64,000 bases of DNA from CBDEGU01 sp965238045 (GCA_965238045.1 CBDEGU010000006.1:1-64000); one strand, 5' to 3'. Counted from the first letter of the stretch, positions 1 to 9,399 are shown. Made by a program: numbers and translations. The notes: generated by a model from the letters alone, not told the origin.

Positions 1-681
1 ATCGGCGACGCGGTCTATTTGGGTTCGGTCGTGACGATCACTCACACGGCGACGGTCTTTCTCCTCGGCCTGGCCGCGCTCTATGCCTCGCAGCATTTTC
101 TCATGGACGACGTCTTTCGGTGGCTCTCGTTAGCGAGCGGGCTCATCATCGTGGTCATCGGCGGGGGCTTATTTTGGTCCCGCTGGCGGGCCATGCGGTC
201 CGGCGAGAGCGGCGAGCACCATTCTCACTGGCCGTTGGGCGGACACAGCCACTCCCATTCCCACGAGCATCCGCATTCCCACGACCACACGCATGATCCT
301 TCCCGCGACGACGCTCGCTCACACGACGGCGCTCACTCACACGACGATCCGCCGCGTCCCAGGGCCACCCGCGGAAGCCTCCTCTCGCTTGGCATCTCGG
401 GCGGCCTGGTTCCCTGTCCCGAGGCCCTCGCCGTATTGCTGATTTCGTTCACCATCAACCGCCTGCTCTTCGGCATGGTGATCTTGGCCGCTTTCAGCCT
501 GGGTCTGGCCGCGGTGCTAATCACGATTGGCGTCGCCATGGTGATGGCGGGTCCGGCGCTGAGCCGTTTTTCGAAGGATGGCCCGCTGGTGCGGATGTTG
601 CCGATCGGCAGCGCCGCCGTCGTTACGCTGCTCGGCGTCGCGATTCTCTACAAGACCGCCGCCGACTCGGGGATACTGTAG
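1..681 (+). CDS. Nickel/cobalt efflux permease, NicO/RcnA family, 3' part
   Basis: This is the C-terminal part of an inner-membrane Ni2+/Co2+ exporter. The reading frame is open from base 1, so the true start lies upstream of the window. Visible are hydrophobic segments, then a long cytoplasmic or periplasmic His-rich loop (about bases 205-350, dense in HSH/HDH/HEH) of the kind used to collect metal. After it comes a conserved GGLVPCPEA turn before the last membrane segments; LVPCP is typical of the NicO fold. The gene runs convergently towards sdhB. Family assignment is firm. Whether the metal is Ni, Co or both cannot be read from sequence. Confidence 0.88.
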   Translation: MGDAVYLGSVVTITHTATVFLLGLAALYASQHFLMDDVFRWLSLASGLIIVVIGGGLFWSRWRAMRSGESGEHHSHWPLGGHSHSHSHEHPHSHDHTHDPSRDDARSHDGAHSHDDPPRPRATRGSLLSLGISGGLVPCPEALAVLLISFTINRLLFGMVILAAFSLGLAAVLITIGVAMVMAGPALSRFSKDGPLVRMLPIGSAAVVTLLGVAILYKTAADSGIL

Positions 682-695
682 CCCGGGATATTTTG

Positions 696-714
696 GCCAG
701 CCGGCATGGCTGGC
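696..714. terminator. Inverted repeat between convergent genes
   Basis: A perfect 7 bp stem (GCCAGCC/GGCTGGC) with a 5-base loop lies in the 55 bp gap between the convergent nickel exporter and sdhB. There is no clear T-tract on either side, so it is only a candidate bidirectional transcription stop. Confidence 0.35.
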
Positions 715-736
715 ACTGCCGCCCCCTCAGACATTC

Positions 737-1480
737 TCAGGCGCCCTTGATCTTGCGGACCAGCATGCGCACCGGGTCGTAGAAGCGGTCCACGATGCGC
801 TCTTTGAGCGGAATGATCGCGTTGTCGGTAATGGTGATGTGTTCAGGACAGACTTTCGTGCAGCACTTGGTGATATTGCAGTAGCCGATGCCGTCCTGCT
901 CGCGCAGCTCTTCGAGGCGATCTTCGGTGTCGAGCGGATGCATGTCAAGCGCGGCAACGTAGACGAGAAAGCGCGGCCCGATGAATTCGCTGTGCAGATC
1001 ATGTTTGCGCAGGACGTGGCAAACGTCCTGGCAGAGAAAGCACTCGATGCACTTGCGGAATTCCTGCACGCGCTCGACATCGGCCTGCTGGATGCGCCAA
1101 GTTCCGTCGGCGGCGTCGGCGGGACGCGGCTTAAACGGCTTGATGCGTTTCTTGACGCTAAAGCTCGATGAGACGTCGGCGACAAGATCCTTGACCAGGG
1201 GGAAGGCTTTGATGGGCTCGATCGTGACCGGCTTGTCGGTCGGAATCTCGCTCATGCGCGTCATGCACATCAGCCGCGGGTTGCCGTTGACCTCCGCCGA
1301 GCAGGAACCGCATTTGCCTGCCTTGCAATTCCAGCGCACGGCCATGTCGTTGGCCTGATCGGCCTGGATCTGATGGACGACATCGAGCACGACCATGCCT
1401 TCGGTGATCTCGGTATCGTACTGCTCGAAGTGGCCCGTCTCGCCGGCGCCTCTCCAGATATTGAATGTTGCCGTTGCCAT
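737..1480 (-). CDS. sdhB: Succinate dehydrogenase/fumarate reductase iron-sulfur subunit
   Basis: The 247-residue electron-transfer subunit of complex II carries electrons from the flavoprotein to the quinone site. All three cluster motifs are intact: the [2Fe-2S] plant-ferredoxin type cysteines (C52, C57, C60, C72), the [4Fe-4S] motif CIECFLCQDVC near residue 140, and the [3Fe-4S] motif CNITKCCTKVCP near residue 200. It is the last gene of an sdhC-sdhA-sdhB operon, about 40 bp after sdhA. Unlike its two partners, it has no visible lesion. Confidence 0.95.
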   Translation of the reverse strand: MATATFNIWRGAGETGHFEQYDTEITEGMVVLDVVHQIQADQANDMAVRWNCKAGKCGSCSAEVNGNPRLMCMTRMSEIPTDKPVTIEPIKAFPLVKDLVADVSSSFSVKKRIKPFKPRPADAADGTWRIQQADVERVQEFRKCIECFLCQDVCHVLRKHDLHSEFIGPRFLVYVAALDMHPLDTEDRLEELREQDGIGYCNITKCCTKVCPEHITITDNAIIPLKERIVDRFYDPVRMLVRKIKGA

Positions 1481-1519
1481 GAAACTTTCTCCGTCAGCGC
1501 GTCGCGGGCGCCGCCCGGC

Positions 1520-3083
1520 TCACTTCATCTCGTCAATAATTTGCTGCAATTCTTCCGGGACGGAGCGGATCGGCTCCAGCGAAATCTGGGGCTCGCCGTC
1601 CGCTCCCTTGCGAACAACAGTATTGACCTTGCCGAAAGCTTCGTCCTTGCCGGGAAAGTCCAGACGGGTGTGGGCGCCGCGGCTTTCCTTTCGTTGCAGG
1701 CCCGAGAGAGCGATTAACTCCGAGAAGACCATCAGGTGCCCCAAGTCTATGGCGGTGTGCCAGCCCGGGTTGTAAGCGCGGCCACCGGGCGCCCCTACTT
1801 TCTCGGCACGATCGCGGAAAGCGCGAATCTCGCCGAGGGCTTCGGTCATCTCCTGTTCCGCGCGGACGATGCCGACCTTGTCCTGCATCATGTTCTGGAG
1901 TTCTTCCTGAATCTGATAAGGTCCCTCGCCGCTGTTGCGTCCCAAGGGCGCCAGGGCGTGCTGGATCGTGGCTTCGACCTGACCGGAATCGATCTGGCCC
2001 GCCCCGTGAGCGGCCGCGAAGCGCACGGCGTACTCGCCGGCGCGTTTGCCAAAGACCACCAGATCCGAGAGCGAATTCCCGCCCAGGCGATTGGCGCCGT
2101 GCAACCCTCCGGCACATTCCCCGGCGGCGAACAGTCCGGGCACGTCCGACATCTGCGAGTCGGCGTCTACGCGGATGCCGCCGGGCTTGCTTGTCCCCGG
2201 TAATATACCTCCAGCCCTCCTCTTCGCTGTCGGCGGTCTGGGTCTTGTACGCATCCGGAATGTCGTCGAACAGGAACCGCTTGCCTTCACTGTTGCGGAG
2301 CATGCCGCCCTCGCCGCGAACGCCCTCGGTGACCAAGATGCCAGCCACGCTCGGAGGCCAGACCATCCCGGTGGGATGAAACTGGATAAACTCCATGTCG
2401 ATGAGCGCGGCGCCGGCGCGATAGGCCAGCGCGTGGCCGTCGCCGGTATACTCCCAGCTATTACTGGTCACCCGGAAGGCCTTGCCGACGCCTCCGGTGG
2501 CGAGCACGACGGCCTTGGCGCGGAACACCTTGAACTCGCCCTTCTCACGGTCATAGGCGGCGGCGCCCGCGACGCGGTCTCCATCCTTGAGAAGATCGAT
2601 GACGGTGGTTTCCATGTGGATGTCGATACCCATATGGACGGCGTGGTCCTGGAGGGTTCGGATCATCTCCAGGCCTGTCCGGTCGCCGACGTGCGCCAGG
2701 CGGGGATACTTGTGGCCGCCGAAGTTGCGCTGCATGACGCGGCCGTCCTTGGTGCGGTCAAACACCGCGCCCCAGGCTTCGAGTTCGCGGGTGCGGTCGG
2801 GGGATTCCTTGGCGTGCAACTCGGCCATGCGGCAATTGTTGAGGTACTGTCCGCCACGCATGGTGTCGGCGAAGTGCACGCGCCAGTTGTCGCGGTCATC
2901 GACATTGCCCAGTGAGGCCGCTATGCCGCCCTCGGCCATCACGGTATGGGCCTTGCCCAGCAGCGATTTGCAGACCATGCCGACCGAAACCCCCGCCGCG
3001 GAAGCTTCGATCGCGGCCCGCAAGCCCGCGCCGCCCGCGCCGATCACCAGCACGTCGTGTTCGAAGGTCTGATAGCCGGCCAT
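1520..3083 (-). pseudogene. sdhA: Succinate dehydrogenase flavoprotein subunit, internal deletion and frameshift
   Basis: The N-terminal half (start ATG at 3083, MAGYQTFEHDV) carries the FAD-binding GAGGAGLRAA motif and the substrate motif FHPTG. At about 2183-2200 the homologous sequence jumps from ...GWRYITGDK directly to GGIRVDAD and changes frame. The C-terminal half then continues with HGANRLGGNSL and SdhA-like sequence to 1520. Compared with the family, roughly 75-90 residues are missing. That stretch normally carries the catalytic Arg of the capping domain and the active-site His of the HYxMGG motif. The start ATG overlaps the sdhC stop (TAATG). As written, the gene cannot encode an active enzyme. 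Either it has really decayed or the assembly lost a segment; the intact flanks favour a recent or artefactual event. Confidence 0.85.
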
Positions 3084-3883
3084 TAGAAGATTCTCCAGTC
3101 GGTCCAGACGCCCATCGAGCACATGCGCACGTAGATATCGGAAAAACCGACCCAAACCAGGCTTGTCCACGCCCATCGCATATGCTGCCGGTTGAGGCAG
3201 CTCACGCCTTCATAGACGCGCAGGCGGGCGGGTGTTTCGGCCAGGTGATTGCGGCAGCCGCCAATGAGGTGGCGCAGCGAGTGACATCCGAGCGTATAGT
3301 TGCTCAGGAAGACGACATTCAGCACGAGCACGATGCTTCCCACGCCGATGCCGAACGACGTCCCGCCCGAGGCATTCTCAAACCACATTCCCTTCCATGC
3401 GTCATAGCTGAGCAGGAGGATGAACATCATCGCGATGTAGAAAAAGTAGCGATGGATGTTTTGCATGATCAGCGGGAAGGAGTTTTCGCCGCGAAAACTC
3501 GAGCGCGGTTCGCCCACCGAGCAATTCGGCGGATCAGCCCAAAACGCCTTATAGTAAGCGCCGCGGTAGTAATAACAAGTGAACCGGAAGCCCGCCGGCG
3601 CCCAGAGAATCAAAATCGCCGGCGAGAACAGCAGCCAGCCCGGCCACCAGTCCGGCTTTGGCCCCAGCACGCTGTGAGGCGAGCTGCCATAAATTTCCGG
3701 CGAATAGAAGGGAGAAAGATAAGGACCGTGCGTGTAGTGCTCACCCTGGAACGCGGCTCAGGTGGAGTAGGCGATGAAACTGAAAGGCCCGAGAAACACC
3801 ACCAGCGGCTGCACCCACCAGAGATCGCTCCGCGCAGTTTTTCCGAAGCCGAACTATTTCAGTGGAACGTCGATCTGAGACAT
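3083..3883 (-). pseudogene. sdhC: Succinate dehydrogenase cytochrome b subunit with two in-frame stops
   Basis: This is the membrane anchor of complex II, of the long single-chain type that continues through FGFGKTARSDLWW, QGEHYTHGPYLSPFYSPE, then CYYYRGAYYKAFWADPPNC and several membrane helices with HRYFF and CHSLRH haem-ligand candidates. From the ATG at 3883 the frame is uniform to the TAA at 3085-3083, but two stops interrupt it. One is TAG at 3856-3854, after nine codons. The other is TGA at 3760-3758, where TGG (Trp) would be expected from the YSTxAAFQ context. A shorter product from the GTG at 3670 would lack the N-terminal quarter. Two point nonsense changes plus the sdhA lesion make this operon suspect. 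Confidence 0.8.
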
Positions 3884-4084
3884 AAATTACCTGCCCGGTT
3901 GTCTGGAACCCCGGCGCGGCGGATTCCCCAAATACCTGTATCCGAATATCTGTAGCCGCGAAAATTCTCAACCGCGGACTTTTCGCCTGGCCACAGCCGG
4001 CAAGCCGCCGCGCCAACAAGAAGCGGGCTGGCGGGAGGGGCTTCGCCCGAGGATGCGCCGCCACCGCCGGGAAGTCTCCTCCGC

Positions 4085-4702
4085 CTAGTCCTGTTCCTTC
4101 TTGAAAATAATCTCATCCACGAGGCCGTAGGCCTTGGCCTCCTTGGCGTCGAGAATGAAGTCTCGTTCGACATCCTTGTTCACCGTTTCCAGCGCCTGTC
4201 CTGTGTGATGCGCGATGATCTTGTTCAGCGACTCGCGCAAGCGCAAGATCTCGCGGGCATGAATGTCGATGTCGGTCGCCTGGCCGGCCAGTCCGCTGAT
4301 CGAGGGCTGGTGCAGCAGGAAGCGCGAATTGGGCAGCGCGTAACGCTTGCCCGCGGCGCCGGCGGCGACCAGCAAGGCCGCCATCGACGCGGCCTGACCG
4401 ATGCAAACGGTCGTGATGTCGGGGCGGACAAACTGAATGGTGTCATAGATCGCCATGCCGGCGGTGATCGAGCCGCCGGGCGAATTGATGTACAGCCAGA
4501 TGTCGCGCTCGGGATTCTCGGCCTCGAGAAACAGCAACTGAGCCGTAATCAAGTTCGAGACGCTGTCGTCGATCGGAAAACCGATGAAAATAATGTTGTC
4601 TCGCAGCAGCCGGGAATAAATGTCGTAAGCACGCTCTCCGCGGCTGGTTTGCTCGACGACCATCGGAACGAGTCCGGCGTGGGGTGAATCCATCCTTGCC
4701 AT
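4085..4702 (-). CDS. clpP: ATP-dependent Clp protease proteolytic subunit
   Basis: This 205-residue serine peptidase forms the tetradecameric barrel that degrades proteins fed by ClpA/ClpX. The catalytic triad is Ser106 (in IGQAASMAA), His131 (in LLHQPS) and Asp181 (in VERDF). The oxyanion-hole stretch NSPGG (residues 73-77) and the QATDIDIHAREIL handle helix are all present. The gene follows tig by only 27 bp, the common tig-clpP arrangement linking nascent-chain folding to proteolysis. ClpS, the adaptor for N-degron substrates, is encoded at 25.8 kb in this window. Confidence 0.97.
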   Translation of the reverse strand: MARMDSPHAGLVPMVVEQTSRGERAYDIYSRLLRDNIIFIGFPIDDSVSNLITAQLLFLEAENPERDIWLYINSPGGSITAGMAIYDTIQFVRPDITTVCIGQAASMAALLVAAGAAGKRYALPNSRFLLHQPSISGLAGQATDIDIHAREILRLRESLNKIIAHHTGQALETVNKDVERDFILDAKEAKAYGLVDEIIFKKEQD

Positions 4703-4729
4703 TGCAGCTCCTTCACTCGCGCTTGAGGC

Positions 4730-6034
4730 TCAAGCCTCGTCGGCGGCCTCCTTCAGGGAATCGACCGGCTCGGGGTCAACCTTGACAGCCTCGTCGAAGA
4801 GGAAGTTCAGCGTTTTCTCGTTTCGCATGCGGCCGCTGATGCGATCGAGCGTGCCGTCCTCGGCGAGTTTCTTCCGGGTCGCGGCCACGCTTTGCTTGGC
4901 CTGCTCGGCGTAGTGGCTGACTTGATGATCGAGTTCTTCGCTGCTCACCGTAATGTTCTCGGCTTCGGCGATGCGTCCCAAGATCAGGCTTGCCTTGACG
5001 TCGGTCACGGCGCCGTCGTGTTCCTTGTCACGGATCTTGTCCCAGCTCAAATCGAGCGACGAAGCGTCCACGCCCTGTTCGGCGAGCATGCGCAGGCTTC
5101 TCTCGGCCCGCGTGGCGATCTGCCGATCGACGAGCTGGACCGGCACCGGAAAATCGTGCCGCTCAATCAGCGTCTCAATGAGCTTATCCTTGGCCATCGA
5201 CTCGGAGGCGTCGCGGCGGTGCTTCTCGAATGCTTCCTTGATCGCGGTTCGCAGCGCGTCGACCGATGCATAGTCGCCGATTTCGGAAGCAAAGTCATCA
5301 TCGAGATCGGGGAGTTCCTTCTCGCGCAGCCCCTTCACCTCGGCGTGGAAAGGAACCGTCTTGCCCGCGAGTTTCTCATTGCTGAAGTTCTCGGGATAGT
5401 GCACTTCAAAATCGACCCGCTCGCCGGGGCTCTTGCCGCGCAGGTTCTCGGAAAACTCTGGGAGAGTCTCATCCTCGCCGATCGCGATCATCACACCGTC
5501 CTGGTCGACCTGAGGAGTATCGGACACCGGATCACTCTTGAGCGACAGTACGGCAATATCTCCGTCTTTGAGCGGGCGGGAATCCAGATTGCGGTAGCTG
5601 ACATGCTGCTGGCGAAGCCGCTCGATTTCTTGATCGATCTCTTCGCTGGCGACTTCGGGCTCGCGGAAGGGCGCTTCGAGCCGGCGGTACTCGGCCAGCT
5701 CGAATTCGGGGAAAACCTCGAACAAGACCTTAAAGACCACCGGCTCGTTTTGCTCGAAATGGAGATCGCTGAACTCGGGCTTGCCAGCAACTTTCAGCTT
5801 GTCCTCATCGACCTTGCTCCAGAAAACTCGGGGCAAGAGCTTTTCGAGGATCTCCTGCTTGATCTCGTTCCAGTAGCGCCCGCGAACCACCGCCACGGGC
5901 GCCTTGCCCGGGCGAAAACCGGGGATGCGCGCCTGACGGCGGAGTCGTCCGACGACGGCCGAGATGTCTTTCTCGACCTCGTCCCATGCAATGGTAAATG
6001 GCAGTTCTCGCCGGCAGTTATCGTCTGAGGCCAA
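4730..6034 (-). CDS. tig: Trigger factor, ribosome-associated chaperone and prolyl isomerase
   Basis: The 434-residue protein binds at the ribosomal tunnel exit and shields nascent chains. The N-terminal ribosome-binding signature GFRPGKAP lies at residues 39-46. A central FKBP-like prolyl isomerase domain and a long helical C-terminal arm (about 240-420) follow. The start is unusual: a TTG at 6034, preceded at a 6-base spacing by GGAGAGG. An in-frame TAA lies two codons upstream of the TTG, so no longer form is possible in this frame. The N-terminus is correspondingly a few residues short against typical members. It is in operon with clpP. Confidence 0.93.
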   Translation of the reverse strand: MASDDNCRRELPFTIAWDEVEKDISAVVGRLRRQARIPGFRPGKAPVAVVRGRYWNEIKQEILEKLLPRVFWSKVDEDKLKVAGKPEFSDLHFEQNEPVVFKVLFEVFPEFELAEYRRLEAPFREPEVASEEIDQEIERLRQQHVSYRNLDSRPLKDGDIAVLSLKSDPVSDTPQVDQDGVMIAIGEDETLPEFSENLRGKSPGERVDFEVHYPENFSNEKLAGKTVPFHAEVKGLREKELPDLDDDFASEIGDYASVDALRTAIKEAFEKHRRDASESMAKDKLIETLIERHDFPVPVQLVDRQIATRAERSLRMLAEQGVDASSLDLSWDKIRDKEHDGAVTDVKASLILGRIAEAENITVSSEELDHQVSHYAEQAKQSVAATRKKLAEDGTLDRISGRMRNEKTLNFLFDEAVKVDPEPVDSLKEAADEA

Positions 6035-6416
6035 CCCTTACCTCTCCAAGGAAATGAACAATGATGATGAGAAACCCATGCCCTTGCCGCGTCCAGCGCC
6101 TCGCGACCGCTTCACTATGAACATCTTGGGGGTCGAGCCACCGGCGGCGTGGCGGCCACGTGGCGTTAGGATCGGCGCGTTAGGATCGGCGGGCCATGGT
6201 CTTCAACTCTGCCTCTCAACTCAGGATATCATCTTATCGCGGCTCCAATGTTCCGGTCTTGCATGCCCCTCTGGCGGTAAATTGCGGGCAGGCGCGGCCG
6301 AATCACGGCCCCGGGCGATGCCGAGCCATAAGGTGAATTTGATCACGGCATACAGGATTACCCCATTGCCGAAACGATCCAGGTCGGTAGACTGTTAGAT
6401 AGGAGGCAGGACTGCA
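6035..6416. other. Intergenic region between tig and the secreted repeat protein, with a 14 bp tandem duplication
   Basis: No credible gene is seen here. The only structure noticed is an exact head-to-tail duplication of a 14-mer (GCGTTAGGATCGGC) at 6163-6190. The region must hold the divergent promoters of tig and the gene at 6417, but no convincing -35/-10 pair could be picked. Confidence 0.5.
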
Positions 6417-7730
6417 ATGAGACCGCGACCCAGCTTGATGCTTGCCCTCTCCGCTGCAATCATCCTCGCCGCGGGCGGCGGGCGCGCTCAACAACCGAAA
6501 GCGACCGCCGAGGCGAAGAAACCCGCGCCTCAACAAACCGCCGAGCCCGCCCCGCTCCCGCGGGCCACCGTCACGCGTTCCCCGCTCGGAATACTGGTCA
6601 TCACCGGCGCCTCTTCAGCGCCCGCCCCCGCGAAGGCCGGGAAGGACCCCGATACGGGCGAAGGCAAAGAAGCCGGGCAGCCGGGAGGCGAGGCGGAAAC
6701 GCCCGCTCCCGCATCCGCGCCGGCGACTCCGTCCTCGACAAGGTCCACCGGTGCGGGCTACGGGCTCAGCGGTCAGCGCGCCTCGGGAGGAATCAGTATC
6801 TCGGGGACCAGCGCCGGCGGTTCCAGCCAAACCACCCGCACACTTGCCAACATCAACGGCAACCAAGTGCCTTACCTCACCGAAAGCCAAGAAGTGCTTA
6901 GCCAGACCGAGACCGAGAGCGTCATCGAACGCCGTACCCATCGTTACGATACCGCGGGAAGAGCAGCCAGTCAGCAACTGGTGCGAGAGGAAAAGCGCAC
7001 GCTGGCCGACGGCTCGCTTGAGACGATTGTCACAGTCTATGAGTCGGACCCCAGCGGCCGCATGCATCCAGCCGGGCGAACCGTGTCGGTCGAAAAGAAG
7101 GTTGGCAACACGACCCGGACGACTCGCAGTTCCGAGCGGCCCGACGCCAGTGGGCGGCTAAAGGCCTATCAGAGAGAGGAATCGGTGCGTACCCAAGAGG
7201 GCGAAAACGCGGCCCGCATCGAAACCGTTCGCAGCGTCGACAATGGCATGGGCCGCTTTATCGAGTCCGAGCGTGAAGTAGCGGTCATGTCGAAGTCGGG
7301 CAAGGTATCGAAAACCGAGACGAAGCTTTGGCGGAGATCAGTCCTCAACCAGGACCGTATCACGCTGACAAGCCGACAAGTCGCAACGATGGTGGAAAAC
7401 AGCGACGGCTCGACAAGCGAGAAGATCGACGTTTTCGCCCACTCCTCTGGCGGCGGGGCGTACAACCTGAACCGGGGCGGCACTCTGGCGCTCCAACAGA
7501 CGGTCGAGCGTGAGAAACGTAAGGCGGCAGACGGGTCGGTGACCGAGACGACGACGACGCGAAGCCGCAGTATTTCCGATCCCAGCCGCTTCGGGCCGGG
7601 CGCCATACTGGAGAAAGTCACGCGTCCGGCCGCGAACGGCGAAACGATCGAAAGCCATTCCTACGAGCAGGGCGTGAACGGGAGAATGCGGGTGATCGGC
7701 AGTACGGTCGAGACGACGGAAAAGCAATAG
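6417..7730 (+). CDS. Secreted repeat protein of unknown function
   Basis: Not recognised as a named family. The 437-residue product starts with a signal peptide (MRPRPSLMLALSAAIILAAGG...A). Next is an Ala/Pro/Lys-rich linker to about residue 105, then a Gly/Ser stretch. From about residue 150 to the end there are five or six imperfect repeats of about 40-50 residues, with the pattern 'ERRTxRYDTAGR...REEKRTLADGSLETxVTVYE.DPSGR'. These are rich in charged and Thr residues and suggest an extended beta-repeat in the periplasm or on the surface. A good ribosome site (AGGAGG) sits 10 bases before the ATG. It stands alone, between tig and the ebo cluster. Confidence 0.75.
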   Translation: MRPRPSLMLALSAAIILAAGGGRAQQPKATAEAKKPAPQQTAEPAPLPRATVTRSPLGILVITGASSAPAPAKAGKDPDTGEGKEAGQPGGEAETPAPASAPATPSSTRSTGAGYGLSGQRASGGISISGTSAGGSSQTTRTLANINGNQVPYLTESQEVLSQTETESVIERRTHRYDTAGRAASQQLVREEKRTLADGSLETIVTVYESDPSGRMHPAGRTVSVEKKVGNTTRTTRSSERPDASGRLKAYQREESVRTQEGENAARIETVRSVDNGMGRFIESEREVAVMSKSGKVSKTETKLWRRSVLNQDRITLTSRQVATMVENSDGSTSEKIDVFAHSSGGGAYNLNRGGTLALQQTVEREKRKAADGSVTETTTTRSRSISDPSRFGPGAILEKVTRPAANGETIESHSYEQGVNGRMRVIGSTVETTEKQ

Positions 7731-7822
7731 GGACCCGCGGACTCGGCGCGCGGTTGCCCCTGTGCGCGCGATGCGCGACCGTTAAGCGGCCGCCTCGGTG
7801 ATCGTGCGCCGGGTCCGTCGTG

Positions 7823-7828
7823 TATAAT
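7823..7828 (+). promoter_or_regulatory. Consensus -10 hexamer upstream of the ebo-type operon
   Basis: A perfect TATAAT preceded directly by TG lies 133 bases before the eboD-like ATG. No matching -35 hexamer is visible at 16-18 bases upstream, so the promoter call is tentative. Confidence 0.3.
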
Positions 7829-7960
7829 GCCATGACCACCGCGGCCGGGGCGCCGGCTAAAGAGTCGGCGTCTGTCGCGGCTCACTTTCCTGGACGACCT
7901 GCGCGGGGGCGCCGCGCCGCCGGTCTCGCCGATTTGATTTCTTGTTGACCATCCGAGAGT

Positions 7961-8998
7961 ATGGCGCATTCCTTTGAGACAGACGCTCCGTTTTCGGTTC
8001 ACTTCACCCATCGCCTGCGGATCACCAGCGGGGCCTTCGACGCGCATAACCTCACCTTCGCGCGGGTCATCGAGACCGCAAGTTCCGCGCCACCCGTTGT
8101 GCTGTTCTTTGTCGACCGGGGCGTGGCCCAAGCCTGGCCCGCCTTGGAGGACGAGATCGCGGCCCGCGCTCGGGAGCATGGCTGGCGAACGGCCGGCGGC
8201 GGCATTCAGCAAGTACCCGGCGGCGAGGCGTGTAAGAACGATCCCCGAATTTTGCAAGGGATTCTCAAGTCCATCCACGATGCCGGGATGGACCGGCAGT
8301 CTTATGTGGTCGTGATCGGCGGCGGGGCGGTCCTCGACGTGGTGGGGTACGCGGCGGCGATTGCGCACCGGGGTTTGCGCCTGGTTCGGCTTCCGACTAC
8401 GACGGTTTCCCAGGGCGACTCGGGGGTGGGCGTTAAGAATGGCGTGAATGCCTTCGGCAAGAAGAACTACCTGGGGACGTTCAGCTCCCCATGGGCGGTC
8501 ATCAACGACGAGAGGTTTCTCGAGACGCTCTCGGATCGTGACTGGCGCGGCGGATTCGCCGAGGCGGTCAAGGTCGGCCTGGTCAAGGACCCTGGCCTGT
8601 TCGACGAAATTTCGCAAAAGGCCGGCCGGATTCGGCGGCGAGATCAGAGCATCGGGCTGCCGGTCATCCGCCGCTCGGCCGAACTGCATTTGCGGCACAT
8701 TACCGAAGGCGGCGATCCGTTCGAGCTGGTATCGGCGCGGCCGCTGGATTTCGGCCACTGGGCCGTCCATAAGCTCGAACAGATGACCCATTTCGAGCTG
8801 TGCCACGGCGACGCCGTCGCGATCGGTCTGGCGCTCGACACCGTCTACTCTGAAATGGCCGGCCTTGGCGAGTTCCGCGAACACTTAGGCGGCCAGCTAA
8901 CGATCACGCTGCTCGAAGGTATCGGCCGGCCGGTCGATGTGCACCAGATCGACGCCGCGCTGATGACCAGGGCCATCGGCTGGCTCTCCCGCCGCTAA
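7961..8998 (+). CDS. eboD: 3-dehydroquinate synthase-like sugar phosphate cyclase, EboD type
   Basis: The 345-residue NAD-dependent sugar-phosphate cyclase has the fold's hallmarks: GGGAVLDVVGY (NAD-binding glycine turn, about residue 112) and PTTTVSQGDSGVGVKNGVN (about 145-165). It also has the FAEAVKVGLVKD segment and conserved metal-ligand His/Glu positions in the C-terminal half (GHWAVHKLEQ, LCHGDAVAIG). It is not placed with shikimate genes. Instead it leads a tight run containing TatD-like, TIM-barrel, UbiA-like and phosphodiesterase-like genes, which is the content of the ebo cluster. In that setting the protein is called EboD; its product is not established. An AroB role is possible but less likely. 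Confidence 0.85.
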   Translation: MAHSFETDAPFSVHFTHRLRITSGAFDAHNLTFARVIETASSAPPVVLFFVDRGVAQAWPALEDEIAARAREHGWRTAGGGIQQVPGGEACKNDPRILQGILKSIHDAGMDRQSYVVVIGGGAVLDVVGYAAAIAHRGLRLVRLPTTTVSQGDSGVGVKNGVNAFGKKNYLGTFSSPWAVINDERFLETLSDRDWRGGFAEAVKVGLVKDPGLFDEISQKAGRIRRRDQSIGLPVIRRSAELHLRHITEGGDPFELVSARPLDFGHWAVHKLEQMTHFELCHGDAVAIGLALDTVYSEMAGLGEFREHLGGQLTITLLEGIGRPVDVHQIDAALMTRAIGWLSRR

Positions 8999-9078
8999 GC
9001 GGCGTCTTGGCCCCAGCGCCTCCCACCCGGTACAGTAAACTGTGGTACATCCCGAACGACCGGGGAGGGCTATTCCAA

Positions 9079-9399
9079 GTGACCGCCGAAAGCTCCACCT
9101 GCCCGCTCACGCGCCGGCAGGTTACCGATCAGTATTTCATCGAGCATCGCGCGAAAATGATCGACATCGCCGCCTTTCTCGACCGCGCCGACCGCGCCCG
9201 ACCCGATGTACAGGCCGATGGCGAACAGCAGGACTATCGTCTGCGGGCCTTCGATCAGGCGCTGGCGATTTTGACCGACGGCCAGGGCCAGCGGACGCGG
9301 CGGATTCTCGATGTCCTCAGTGATCCTACCGCCGATCCGATTGCGAAATCGCCGGGCAAGGGCGCCTCGGGCGCCTGCCCGGACGCCATCCGAGGCTGA
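9079..9399 (+). CDS. Small conserved-looking protein in the ebo cluster
   Basis: A 106-residue soluble protein that I do not recognise. The start is taken as the GTG at 9079 because GGGGAGGG lies 9 bases upstream; the frame is open further 5' but without a better start. The core, residues about 10-70 (DQYFIEHRAKMIDIAAFLDRADR ... LRAFDQALAIL), looks helical and conserved. The C-terminal 20 residues look disordered. It sits between eboD and eboB, 5 bp before the latter, in the place where eboA could be expected. It is about half the usual EboA length and shows no obvious EboA features, so it is either a replacement or an unrelated helper. Confidence 0.7.
   Translation: MTAESSTCPLTRRQVTDQYFIEHRAKMIDIAAFLDRADRARPDVQADGEQQDYRLRAFDQALAILTDGQGQRTRRILDVLSDPTADPIAKSPGKGASGACPDAIRG

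Noticed and set aside
3754..3860. UGA recoded as Trp or selenocysteine in sdhC
   Set aside because: TGA is used as an ordinary stop in many coupled genes of this window, and a separate TAG also interrupts the gene.
7961..8998. Calling this gene aroB (shikimate pathway)
   Set aside because: There are no aro neighbours, and it is embedded in a coupled ebo-type operon. EboD fits better, though the catalytic class is the same.
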